Positions 19,518 through 27,489 of a stretch of 64,000 bases of DNA are shown here, in pieces. The DNA comes from Leisingera sp. S132. Its GTDB lineage: Bacteria > Pseudomonadota > Alphaproteobacteria > Rhodobacterales > Rhodobacteraceae. The DNA is taken from assembly GCF_025144465.1 (NCBI RefSeq), contig NZ_CP083553.1, positions 1,920,001 through 1,984,000 of the forward strand, in the 5' to 3' direction. Under the pieces are notes generated by a model. It ran no database searches, was not told the DNA's origin, and worked only from the letters and a program-made list of their open reading frames with translations. Numbering within the stretch: the stretch's first letter is position 1; every line of letters starts with the position of its first letter. A program made the translations under genes and the position numbers.

Positions 19518-20270
19518 TCAGTCAAATACCGGGAGGCTGGATAACACGGCCAGCGCAATCACGAAATAGGAGGCAAAGCGGTAGATCTTCTCGAGCTTGG
19601 GATCAAACAGCGCCTTGCCGGTGAGCGTGGTAATTATGTAGGGGATGCCCAAAAGACAGGCCAGTAATACTGCCTTGAGGCTGGCCATGCCGCCGAAGAT
19701 CAGATTGGCCGCGATCACCACGTCCAGCGCCGCCAGGAACACGATCGTGTTGGCCCGCACCCGCGCCACGTCGCGCACGTTGGCGAGGTAGAAAACGATG
19801 ATCACCGGACCGGTAAGGCCTGTCATGCCGCCAACAACGCCTGCTGCTCCACCGATGGCGAACCGCCCGTGCCAGCCAAGCTTGCCCTGCCAGCGCCAGC
19901 CGGAGACCACCGCGGCCAAGGTGATACCGATCACCCCGGCGGCAACCCACCGCAAGGTCAGCGGATCCATCTTCGACATGATCCACAAACCCGCAGGCAC
20001 GGTGACCGCAGCGGCCATCGACAAGGCGCCAACCTCCGCCCTGTCCGCTTTGCTCCAGGCCTGCGGGAACAGGGTAATGGTGGAAAACACCCCCATCAGC
20101 ACCATCAGGAACACCACATCCGCCGAGGGCAGGAACTGGGCGCCAACGGGCACAAAGATCATCGCGGTGCCAAAACCAGTGAAGCCGCGGACAAGACCCG
20201 CGGCTCCAATGGTTGTCAGCAGCCAGAACAGCCCCGGCGTCTGCAGGGCTGCCTGAAAGGCCTCAGGCAT
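19518..20270 (-). CDS. Sulfite exporter TauE/SafE family permease
   Basis: 250 residues, about eight hydrophobic segments with the duplicated Gly-rich TauE/SafE motif (GAAGLVRGFTGFGTAMIFVP and GAAGVVGGMTGLTGPVIIVF). The family moves sulfite, sulfoacetate or related anions. Its start overlaps the secF stop by 8 bases, so it is coupled to the Sec genes although the function is unrelated. A second, distinct family member lies at 53388-54242. Confidence 0.88.
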   Translation of the reverse strand: MPEAFQAALQTPGLFWLLTTIGAAGLVRGFTGFGTAMIFVPVGAQFLPSADVVFLMVLMGVFSTITLFPQAWSKADRAEVGALSMAAAVTVPAGLWIMSKMDPLTLRWVAAGVIGITLAAVVSGWRWQGKLGWHGRFAIGGAAGVVGGMTGLTGPVIIVFYLANVRDVARVRANTIVFLAALDVVIAANLIFGGMASLKAVLLACLLGIPYIITTLTGKALFDPKLEKIYRFASYFVIALAVLSSLPVFD

Positions 20271-21435
20271 CGATGTTGCCGAACTGGTTGCCGGTGGTGT
20301 TTGCCTGTTTCGACCAGTCGCGCTTCACCCCCAGCTTCAAGAGGATGGTGGAAGCGACGAAGACCGACGAGTAGGTCCCGACAATAACGCCCCAGATCAT
20401 CGCAAAGACGAAACCGCGGATCACGTCGCCGCCCAGCACATAAAGCGAGATCAGCGCCAGCAGCGTGGTGACGGAGGTCATCATGGTCCGGCTAAGCGTT
20501 TCGTTGATCGAGATGTTCAGAACCTCGGCCAGATCCTTTTTCTTGTAGCGGCGCAGGTTCTCGCGCACCCGGTCGAACACAACCACGGTATCGTTCAACG
20601 AATAGCCGACGATGGTCAGCAGCGCCGCAATGATGGCCAGGTCAAACTTGATCTGCAGCTCCGAGAACACCCCGATGGTCAGCACCACGTCATGCACCAG
20701 CGCAGCCACCGCGCCGAGCGCGAACTGCCATTCAAACCGCAGCCAGATGTAGACCAGCACCGCCGCAATCGCGAGCACAACCGCAATCACCGCAGTCTGG
20801 ATCAGCTCACCCGAGACCTTGGGGCCAACGGATTCGACCGAGACGATTTTAAAGTTCGAATATTCGAAGCCAACTTTTGAAATTGCTGCGTTTTGAGTTG
20901 CGATACTCTTGATTTTCTCCCGCAGGTCAAAGGCACTTCCTGCTGGGAACTCAAAGACCATCTCCGCATCCAAAGAATTTTTACCTCCAATGGGACTTAG
21001 AGCATCAGCAAGGATGCCGGCACTCTCAACATCGCCTTCAAAGACTGCCACTAGATCGCTTCCAGTTGCATTGCCTAGAGAATGTGCCACGTTTTCAATT
21101 AGCTCGCCGGAGATGGCCTCGCCTTCGTCCTGCGCCTGGATACGGATCATGGCAACATGCTGATCCTCCTCGAAGGCCGGATCGAACACCTCTGTGATCG
21201 ACACATCACCCAGCCCGTGCGTCGCCAGCGCATCACGGTAGGCGCCCACATCCACGGCCTCAACCGCCTCGGTCCGGATGGTCGTGCCGCCCCGGAAGTC
21301 GATGCCGAAGTTCAACCCCTGCAGCAGGAAGGAGGCAAAGCCCACCACCATCATCAGAGCAGAAATGCCCAGCCACAGCTTGGCGCGTTTGAAGAAATCG
21401 AAGGAGGTTTCCTCGGGAACAAGTCTCAGCCGCAT
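20263..21435 (-). CDS. secF: Protein translocase subunit SecF
   Basis: 390 residues, longer than the about 310 of enterobacterial SecF because of a larger periplasmic domain. SecF with SecD uses the proton gradient to pull substrates through SecYEG. Family blocks seen: GLNFGIDFRGGTTIR after the first membrane segment, GYSLNDTVVVFDRVREN and LSRTMMTSVTTLLALISLY. ATG 21435 lies one base after the secD stop. Bases roughly 20840-21130, coding part of the periplasmic domain, are clearly AT-richer with different codon choice than the flanks, as if replaced by recombination. Confidence 0.96.
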   Translation of the reverse strand: MRLRLVPEETSFDFFKRAKLWLGISALMMVVGFASFLLQGLNFGIDFRGGTTIRTEAVEAVDVGAYRDALATHGLGDVSITEVFDPAFEEDQHVAMIRIQAQDEGEAISGELIENVAHSLGNATGSDLVAVFEGDVESAGILADALSPIGGKNSLDAEMVFEFPAGSAFDLREKIKSIATQNAAISKVGFEYSNFKIVSVESVGPKVSGELIQTAVIAVVLAIAAVLVYIWLRFEWQFALGAVAALVHDVVLTIGVFSELQIKFDLAIIAALLTIVGYSLNDTVVVFDRVRENLRRYKKKDLAEVLNISINETLSRTMMTSVTTLLALISLYVLGGDVIRGFVFAMIWGVIVGTYSSVFVASTILLKLGVKRDWSKQANTTGNQFGNIDA

Positions 21436-21436
21436 A

Positions 21437-23098
21437 TCACACCTCAATCGTTTTCGGACGGCGCCGTTCAAACCACATGACGATCATCAGGCGGGTCACA
21501 AAGATCGCGGTGAACACCGAGGTCAGAATGCCCAAGCCCAGGGTGATCGCAAAGCCGCGCACCGGGCCGGAGCCCATGGCGAACAGGATCACCGCGGTGA
21601 TGAAGGTGGTGATGTTGGCGTCGAGAATGGCGCTGAGCGCCTTGGAGTAGCCTTCGTCGATGGCCTTGGCCGGGCCGCGGCCCGCCTTCAGCTCCTCGCG
21701 GATGCGTTCAAAGATCAGCACGTTGGCGTCCACCGCCATGCCGACGGTCAGAACGATACCTGCAATGCCCGGCAGCGTCAGGGTGCCGCCAATCAGGCTG
21801 AGCATGCCAAAGATCAGCGCGATGTTCAGGATCAGCGCCACGTTGGCGAAGAGACCGAACAGGCCATAGCTGAGGCCCATGAACACCAGCACCGCAACAA
21901 AGGCCACGATGGTCGCGATCTTGCCCGCGTCGATGCTGTCCTGGCCCAGTTCCGGGCCGATGGTCCGCTCTTCCAGGAAGTCCAGACCTGCAGGCAGCGC
22001 GCCAGCACGCAGCAGGATTGCCAGGTTGGTGCTTTCCTCAACGGTGAAGTTGCCAGTGATGATGCCGGAACCGCCCGGAATGTGCGACTGGATCACCGGA
22101 GCGGAGACCACCTCGTCATCCAGCACGATGGCGAAGGGAAAGCCGATGTTCTCGGCGGTGTAGTCGCCGAACCGGCGCGCACCGGAGGTGTTGAAGCGGA
22201 AGGTCACCGCAGGGCGGCCATTCTGATCAAACGACGGCTGCGCATCCACAAGGTCCTCGCCGGTGACAACTGCGGCGGCCTCGATAGTGTAGTAGAATCC
22301 CTCTTCGTCCAGCGAAGGAACAACCTTGTTGCCGATACCCGGCACTGCGTCCGCGTCACTACCGCGGCCCACAACCGGGTTGAAGGTCAGTTGTGCGGTC
22401 GTGCCGATAATCGCCTTCAGTTCAGAAGCGGAACCGATGCCCGGAACCTGGATCAGGATGCGGTCGGCGCCCTGGCGCTGGATGGTCGGCTCGCGTGTTC
22501 CGACCTCGTCGATCCGGCGGCGGATGATCTCCAGCGACTGACGCACGGTCCGGTCGTCGGAGGCAAGTTTTTCTGCCTCACTGAGCTGAACAACCAGAAT
22601 GTCGCCCTCAGCCGAAACTTCGATGTCATTGGCGCCTACTCCGGTCAACGTAGTAATCGGATTGGCCAGGCCGCGCACCACTTCCAGCGCGCGGGCCATA
22701 CCGTCGGGTTTGGAGATTTTCAGGCGAATCTGGTCCGCAGGGCCCGGCTGACGGCGGAAGGTGCCGACGGTATCACGCTCTGGCCGCAGTGCATCGCGCA
22801 CCTCCGGCCACAGCGCGTCCATCCGCGCTTCATAGACATCTTCGACCTGAACTTCGGCCAGCAGATGCGCGCCGCCGCGCAGGTCAAGGCCGAGGTTCAC
22901 CAGGCCCGACGGCAGGAAAGACGGCCACTGGCCAGCAATTTCCAGCCGTTCCGGTGTTTCACCCTTGGCGATAATATCGGCGGCCGCGTCGTTGGCCTGT
23001 TCGACGCGGGTATAAAACCCGTTTGGCAGGGCAAGCATGATACCAGCTGCGCATACCAGCCAGATCAGCACCCTCTTCCAGAGATCAATTTGCAGCAT
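21437..23098 (-). CDS. secD: Protein translocase subunit SecD
   Basis: 553 residues, six membrane segments and a large periplasmic domain. Landmarks: LGLDLRGGAHLLAEV (D1 start), the PATVGFRFN-like VTFRFNTSGARRFG, LGQDSIDAGKIATIVAFVAVLVFMGLSY (TM2) and AVDANVLIFERIREE plus DANITTFITAVILFAMGSGPVRGFA near the C terminus. It follows yajC by 33 bases and is joined to secF by a one-base gap. The operon yajC-secDF supports export across the inner membrane. Confidence 0.97.
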   Translation of the reverse strand: MLQIDLWKRVLIWLVCAAGIMLALPNGFYTRVEQANDAAADIIAKGETPERLEIAGQWPSFLPSGLVNLGLDLRGGAHLLAEVQVEDVYEARMDALWPEVRDALRPERDTVGTFRRQPGPADQIRLKISKPDGMARALEVVRGLANPITTLTGVGANDIEVSAEGDILVVQLSEAEKLASDDRTVRQSLEIIRRRIDEVGTREPTIQRQGADRILIQVPGIGSASELKAIIGTTAQLTFNPVVGRGSDADAVPGIGNKVVPSLDEEGFYYTIEAAAVVTGEDLVDAQPSFDQNGRPAVTFRFNTSGARRFGDYTAENIGFPFAIVLDDEVVSAPVIQSHIPGGSGIITGNFTVEESTNLAILLRAGALPAGLDFLEERTIGPELGQDSIDAGKIATIVAFVAVLVFMGLSYGLFGLFANVALILNIALIFGMLSLIGGTLTLPGIAGIVLTVGMAVDANVLIFERIREELKAGRGPAKAIDEGYSKALSAILDANITTFITAVILFAMGSGPVRGFAITLGLGILTSVFTAIFVTRLMIVMWFERRRPKTIEV

Positions 23099-23131
23099 TG
23101 CCCTGCCTTTTCAGATGGTTGTTAAGGGCGC

Positions 23132-23416
23132 TCAGGCTGCCGGCTCGGTCTTGCTCAGAACCTGGGCAATGGTCGCCTTGACCACGCGCACCTTGACGCC
23201 ATCCGCGATCTCGACCTCGATCTCGCCGTCTTCCTTGACCTTGGCCACCTTGCCGATCACACCGCCCTGTGTGACCACCTGGTCACCGCGGCGCAGGCCG
23301 TCCACCATCGCCTGATGCTGTTTCATCTTCTTCTGCTGCGGGCGGATCAGCAGGAAGTACATGATCGCGAAGATCAGGATAAGCGGGAGAAATTGGCCGA
23401 TTGCGCCAGCGTCCAT
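23132..23416 (-). CDS. yajC: Preprotein translocase subunit YajC
   Basis: 94 residues. One membrane segment (FLPLILIFAIMYFLLIRPQQKKMKQH) followed by a small cytoplasmic domain with GDQVVTQGGVIGKVAKV, the usual YajC pattern. It is an accessory of the SecDF complex and the head gene of the leftward sec operon. Its leader contains a hairpin (23438-23456). Confidence 0.96.
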   Translation of the reverse strand: MDAGAIGQFLPLILIFAIMYFLLIRPQQKKMKQHQAMVDGLRRGDQVVTQGGVIGKVAKVKEDGEIEVEIADGVKVRVVKATIAQVLSKTEPAA

Positions 23417-23726
23417 GGGATATTCCTTCTGTCAAAGCGGCATGGTTTTCATGCCGGAAATTTGCAGCGGAACCTATGCGCTGGACAGGGGGTTTGCAAG
23501 GGAACCCTGCCGTCCCGGAGGGGCGGATTTGAGGCCGCAGCCAGTTGCCTGGCAGCCAGAGGCCAAGGAAAGTTCAAACACGACCTGCAGGCGTGCGGAA
23601 ACTGATTGCAAAACAGTGCGATTCGGCGCTTTGCTTTACCTTGCGCAAGCCGCCAGGCGCGGGGCTTTGCCCCCTCTTTCCGGTCCGGATGGCGGCCCGG
23701 CCATTCCTGAAAGAAGGAACAGGCGC
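23417..23726. other. Divergent intergenic gap of 310 bases
   Basis: It separates yajC (leftward) from the SET-domain gene (rightward). Apart from the hairpin at 23438-23456 and a short GGGGC-TTT-GCCCC stem around 23659-23672, I see no gene. Promoters for both sides presumably lie here but are not clear enough to place. Confidence 0.45.
23438..23456 (-). promoter_or_regulatory. Hairpin in the yajC leader
   Basis: CGGCATG-GTTTT-CATGCCG (7-bp perfect stem, five-base loop) lies 22 bases upstream of the yajC ATG on the minus strand. It could affect translation or mRNA stability; no T-run of length follows on either strand. Confidence 0.35.
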
Positions 23727-24143
23727 ATGATGATGGTGCGCTGCTATCTCGCCCCCTCCGCCATCGAAGGGCTGGGCGTTTTTTGCCATGACAACATCAC
23801 CAAGGGCGACATTGTCTGGCGCTATGACAGGATGCTCGACACCACCTTCCCGGAGAGCAAACTGGACAATGTCGAACCCCATATGAAGGAGTTTCTGGAA
23901 CGCTACTGCTTCCCGGATCCCTGCCGCCCGGGCTACATGATCCTGCAATGCGACGAAGGGCGGTTCCTGAACCACTCCATGTACCCGAACCTCGATTTTT
24001 CCGACGGGGTTTGGGGCCGTGCGCTGGCCAGTATTCCGGCCGGCACGGAACTCACCTTCGACTATGCGGACTTCCTGACCGGAGAGATCCGGATGCAGCC
24101 GCCCCGGCATCACGTGCACATGCTGCCGATGGCCGCGGAATAA
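23727..24143 (+). CDS. Stand-alone SET-domain methyltransferase-like protein
   Basis: 138 residues starting at the first of three consecutive ATG codons (AAGGA eight bases upstream). SET proteins transfer methyl groups from SAM to protein lysines. Motifs: GLGVF near the start, RFLNHSMYPNLDF (the RFINHxxxPN-type SAM/pseudoknot motif) and AGTELTFDYADF (ELxxDY motif). It lacks the pre-SET and post-SET cysteine clusters, as many bacterial small SET proteins do. The methylated target is unknown. It is followed by its own terminator. Confidence 0.82.
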   Translation: MMMVRCYLAPSAIEGLGVFCHDNITKGDIVWRYDRMLDTTFPESKLDNVEPHMKEFLERYCFPDPCRPGYMILQCDEGRFLNHSMYPNLDFSDGVWGRALASIPAGTELTFDYADFLTGEIRMQPPRHHVHMLPMAAE

Positions 24144-24152
24144 GAAACTTCA

Positions 24153-24182
24153 GGCCGGGTCCAGCACCCGGCCCTTTCTTTT
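24153..24182 (+). terminator. Rho-independent terminator of the SET gene
   Basis: Perfect 8-bp stem GGCCGGGT / ACCCGGCC, five-base loop, followed by CTTTCTTTT. Confidence 0.85.
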
Positions 24183-24315
24183 CCCGCACCCTGCGGGCTG
24201 CGCCCGGCAACCCAGCCTGCACATAGACCCTCTGCCCCTCTTCCCCTTTGTTCACCCTTGCGTCATAGGATGGGCCTACTGATTCAAACACCATTCAACG
24301 CTAGGAGAGACTCTC

Positions 24316-25608
24316 ATGCATGACATCCGCGCTATCCGCGAAAATCCTGCCGCATTCGACGCCGCTGTGGCGCGGCGCGGGGATGCGGGCGTGTCATCCG
24401 AGATCCTGGCGCTGGATGAGGCGCGCCGGGCCAAGATCCTGGCCGCGGAGACCGCGCAGGCCGAGCAGAACAAGGCCTCCAAGGAAGTCGGCGCTGCCAA
24501 GGGCCGCGGCGATGAGGCCGAGTTTGAGCGCCTGCGCGCACTGGTGGCCGAAAAGAAGGCCGAAGTGGCTGCGATGAATACCGAGGCCAAGGAACTGGAC
24601 CAGCAGTTGACCGATATGCTGATGACCATCCCGAACCTGGCATTTGACGATGTGCCGGATGGCGCGGATGAGGACGACAACGTCGAGATCCGCCGCTGGG
24701 GCGAGCCGATAGAGTTGAACTTCGAGGCCAAGGAGCATTTCGAGATCGAAGGCGTGAAGCCCGGCATGGATTTCGAGGTTGCGGCCAAACTCTCGGGCAG
24801 CCGTTTCGTGGTGCTGTCCGGCGCGGTTGCCCGCATCCACCGTGCCCTGGCCCAGTTCATGATCAACACCCATGTGGATGAGAACGGCCTGACGGAAACC
24901 TGGACCCCAGTGCTGGTGCGCGAAGAGATGATGTATGGCACCGGCCAGCTGCCCAAATTCGGCGAGGACAGCTACAAGACCACCAACGGCTGGTGGCTGG
25001 TGCCGACGGCGGAAGTGACGCTGACCAACATCGTGAACGGCCTGACGGTCGAGGAAGGCTACCTGCCGCGCCGCTATGTTGCGCACACCCAGTGCTTCCG
25101 GTCTGAGGCCGGCAGCGCGGGCAAGGACACGGCAGGCATGCTGCGCCAGCACCAGTTCGAAAAGGTCGAGATGGTCTCTGTCACCCATCCGGACAAGAGC
25201 ATCGAGGAGCACGAGCGCATGACCCGCTGCGCCGAGGACATTCTGGAGCGTCTGGGCCTGCCCTACCGCACCATCGTGCTCTGCACCGGCGACATGGGGT
25301 TCGGCGCCCGCAAGACCCACGACATCGAGGTCTGGGTGCCCGGTCAGAAAACCTACCGCGAGATTTCCTCGGTCTCGGTCTGCGGCGATTTCCAGGCCCG
25401 CCGGATGAACGCGCGGTTCAAGCCTGCCGACGGCGGCAAGCCGCAGTTCGTGCACACGCTGAACGGCTCCGGCCTGGCTGTCGGGCGCTGCCTGATCGCG
25501 GTGCTGGAGAACGGCCAGCAGGCGGATGGCTCTGTCAAGCTCCCTGAGGTGCTGGCGCCCTATCTGGGCGGCAAGCTGACCCTGACAGCAGAGGGTAAAC
25601 TGGTCTGA
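24316..25608 (+). CDS. serS: Seryl-tRNA synthetase
   Basis: 430 residues. It charges tRNA-Ser (and tRNA-Sec) with serine. Residues about 30-100 form the long antiparallel coiled coil that reads the tRNA variable arm (rich in Ala/Glu/Lys). Class II motif 2 is present in [20 protein letters not shown] and motif 3 in [21 protein letters not shown] 24316 follows AGGAGAGA. Monocistronic with a strong terminator. Confidence 0.98.
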   Translation: MHDIRAIRENPAAFDAAVARRGDAGVSSEILALDEARRAKILAAETAQAEQNKASKEVGAAKGRGDEAEFERLRALVAEKKAEVAAMNTEAKELDQQLTDMLMTIPNLAFDDVPDGADEDDNVEIRRWGEPIELNFEAKEHFEIEGVKPGMDFEVAAKLSGSRFVVLSGAVARIHRALAQFMINTHVDENGLTETWTPVLVREEMMYGTGQLPKFGEDSYKTTNGWWLVPTAEVTLTNIVNGLTVEEGYLPRRYVAHTQCFRSEAGSAGKDTAGMLRQHQFEKVEMVSVTHPDKSIEEHERMTRCAEDILERLGLPYRTIVLCTGDMGFGARKTHDIEVWVPGQKTYREISSVSVCGDFQARRMNARFKPADGGKPQFVHTLNGSGLAVGRCLIAVLENGQQADGSVKLPEVLAPYLGGKLTLTAEGKLV

Positions 25609-25633
25609 TCCAATACCTCACCCCCAAACAGAG

Positions 25634-25662
25634 ACCGGCGCCACTGGCGCCGGTTTTCTTTT
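25634..25662 (+). terminator. Rho-independent terminator of serS
   Basis: Perfect 9-bp stem ACCGGCGCC / GGCGCCGGT with ACT loop, then TTTCTTTTT. Confidence 0.95.
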
Positions 25663-25679
25663 TAAGCAATGGGTTGAAG

Positions 25680-26147
25680 CTATTTCTTCGGCTTCTTCTT
25701 TTTCTTCTCGGAGCCGTTGCCTTCCAGAATAGCCTTGGCCTTGGCCTTTTCCTTCTCGATGGCTTTCTTGGCCTTGGCCTTGACTTTCTTGGCCTTCTTC
25801 TTGGCCTTCACCTTGGCCTCGGCAAATTCTTCCATTAACTGAGCGGCTTGGCGTTTGGCCTTCTTTGCCTTGGCCTGTGCCTTGGCGGCTGTCTCCTCCG
25901 CCGCCTGAAGCGCAGCTTCCGCAGCAGCAAGCCGGGCGCTCAAATCCTCGCTGGCCGCCTCAGCCGAACCATTATGCGCACGTGCGGCATCCAGCAGCAG
26001 CCCGGCGCGGCTGGAGCCGATCCCGGGAATGCTGCGCAGCTGCGGTTCTTCCATTCCGGCCAAGGCTTCGACGGATTGCACGCCGTTTTCATTGAGGATG
26101 CGGGACAGTGCCGGCCCGACCCCCTTGAGTTCTGATATTTCGGTCAT
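25680..26147 (-). CDS. Helix-hairpin-helix protein with lysine/alanine-rich tail
   Basis: 155 residues. Residues 1-55 form a helix-hairpin-helix / 50S L21-type DNA-binding unit (LKGVGPALSRILNENGVQSVEALAGM, then LRSIPGIGSSRAGLLLDAAR). From about residue 65 to the end the chain is an Ala/Glu/Lys helix that becomes a histone-H1-like KAKKKAKKVKAKAKKA tail ending KKKKKPKK. Such tails bind DNA or RNA nonspecifically, so a nucleoid-associated role is plausible. ATG 26147 has GGGGGAGG upstream. I do not know a characterised member. Confidence 0.72.
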   Translation of the reverse strand: MTEISELKGVGPALSRILNENGVQSVEALAGMEEPQLRSIPGIGSSRAGLLLDAARAHNGSAEAASEDLSARLAAAEAALQAAEETAAKAQAKAKKAKRQAAQLMEEFAEAKVKAKKKAKKVKAKAKKAIEKEKAKAKAILEGNGSEKKKKKPKK

Positions 26148-26210
26148 TCTGCGGTGAGCCTCCCCCTTAGCCCTAAAAGCTGTTTGCCCGTCATTCTTTA
26201 CAAGAAACGC

Positions 26211-27164
26211 CTAGGCCGGAAAGGGTACCAGGCATTTTTTCTCCTCATCCCATAGCTTTAATGCCAGGGCCCGCACCGCCTCCGGAAATTTGATCCGCCG
26301 CAGTCCCAGTTCCGGCGGCAGGGCATAGTGGCACTGACGCAGCCTGTAGGATGGAATGCGGGCGTTGTAATGGTGGATGTCATGCAGGGTGATGTTGGCC
26401 ACCGCCATGTCGAAAAACCAGCCGAAGTCCAAACAGGACGATCCCTGCAGCGCCGCCACCTGCGGGTTCAGATCAGGGCGGCGGTCCCAGTAGGTGTCTT
26501 CGAAATTGTGCTGTAAATAAACCAGGAACACCCCGATCATGCCGCCGAGGAAGGAGAACGCCAGCCAGATCCAGATGCCGGTCATCCCCGCTGCCCAGTA
26601 CAGCAGGCCCAGCAAGGCAACGATCACCAGATTATGCAGGACAACCCCGGCAACGCCGAACCGCGTCGTGTTCTTGGGCCAGCGGTAGCGGATGAAATAG
26701 GTGAAGGCCGAGCCCAGCGGCACCAGCACAAACGGGTTGCGGTAAAGACGGTAGCCCAACCGCTCCCAGAACCCGGCAGCCTTCCATTCCCGCAGCGTCA
26801 TGGTGTGGATTTCGCCGGTCTCGCGGTGTTCCAGATTGCCGATGTTGGAATGGTGCAGGTTATGGTTCTGCTTCATCACCTCAAATGGCGCAAAGGTGAA
26901 GGGCGACAGCACGTGGCCCGCGATCTCGTTCTGCAGGCGGGTCTCGAATAGCGAGTGGTGGCCGGTGTCATGCTGCAGCACGTAAAGGCGCACCGCGGCA
27001 AAGGCGAAGACCACGCCAGCGGGCAGCATCACATACCAGCGCTCCGCAAAAGCGATTGCCAGATAGAGTGACAGGAAATAGACCGCAAATGTCCCGAAAT
27101 AGCTGAGCGATGCCAGCCGGTTGTCCTTTTGCGTGTACTTTCGCGTATGAGCCCTCAGATCCAT
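26211..27164 (-). CDS. Membrane fatty acid desaturase
   Basis: 317 residues from ATG 27164, which has GGAAG five bases upstream; an ATG four codons earlier (27176) lacks a site. The three histidine boxes that hold the di-iron centre are clear: HDTGHH, HNLHHSN and HDIHHYN. Hydrophobic segments lie between them, giving the usual four-helix membrane layout. It introduces a double bond into an acyl chain, or hydroxylates a related lipid; the position cannot be deduced. Monocistronic, upstream gap contains a structured repeat. Confidence 0.88.
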   Translation of the reverse strand: MDLRAHTRKYTQKDNRLASLSYFGTFAVYFLSLYLAIAFAERWYVMLPAGVVFAFAAVRLYVLQHDTGHHSLFETRLQNEIAGHVLSPFTFAPFEVMKQNHNLHHSNIGNLEHRETGEIHTMTLREWKAAGFWERLGYRLYRNPFVLVPLGSAFTYFIRYRWPKNTTRFGVAGVVLHNLVIVALLGLLYWAAGMTGIWIWLAFSFLGGMIGVFLVYLQHNFEDTYWDRRPDLNPQVAALQGSSCLDFGWFFDMAVANITLHDIHHYNARIPSYRLRQCHYALPPELGLRRIKFPEAVRALALKLWDEEKKCLVPFPA

Positions 27165-27397
27165 GAATTCTTCCATAAATGCGCGATGTGACAGGCATGC
27201 GAAATGGGCGCAGCCCGCCCAAGATAGTCCTCAGATAATTCTGGCGTGGCCAAAGACAAGGAGTCTGAGGCAAAGCATCTCAACTATAGGGTTATCGCCT
27301 CGCCTCATAGGAGTGAACAGCCAGCTTGCGGACGGCGCGATGCTGCGGATGCCCGCCGAAACCAGCCGCCGGAGCCTGCCAAGAGGGGCGCAACATC

Positions 27398-27422
27398 AAA
27401 AACGCCGCCCCTTGGGGCGGCG
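27398..27422 (-). terminator. Rho-independent terminator of the bamB-der operon
   Basis: On the minus strand a 9-bp stem CGCCGCCCC / GGGGCGGCG is followed by TTTTT (27402 to 27398). It is the first hairpin of repeat copy 2. Confidence 0.8.
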
Positions 27423-27489
27423 CCGGGCCCAACGGGCCAAGGTATTCTGTGAATGCCGCGAGCCGGGCGGGAGAACCTGCCGCTGCCGC
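27403..27489 (+). repeat. Structured dispersed repeat, copy 2
   Basis: A GC hairpin (27403-27422), then GGCGCCGGGCCCAAC at 27419-27433 identical to 5051-5065, then a section matching copy 1 in about three quarters of positions and ending in a hairpin around GGCGGGAGAACCTGCC. The same + orientation as copy 1. It abuts the der stop codon. Confidence 0.7.

Larger units (their letters stand above)
27165..27489. other. Intergenic gap of 325 bases
   Basis: It lies between the 3' end of der and the 5' end of the desaturase gene. It holds the der terminator (27398-27422) and repeat copy 2 (27403-27489). Bases 27165-27397 should contain the desaturase promoter; I could not place it. Confidence 0.5.

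Noticed and set aside
21278-23125. Long open frame on the plus strand opposite secD and secF
   Set aside because: Shadow of secDF codon bias; sequence rich in His, Arg and Gln with no motif.
27165-27176. Upstream ATG of the desaturase gene
   Set aside because: No ribosome-binding site in front of it, while the ATG at 27164 has GGAAG at good distance.
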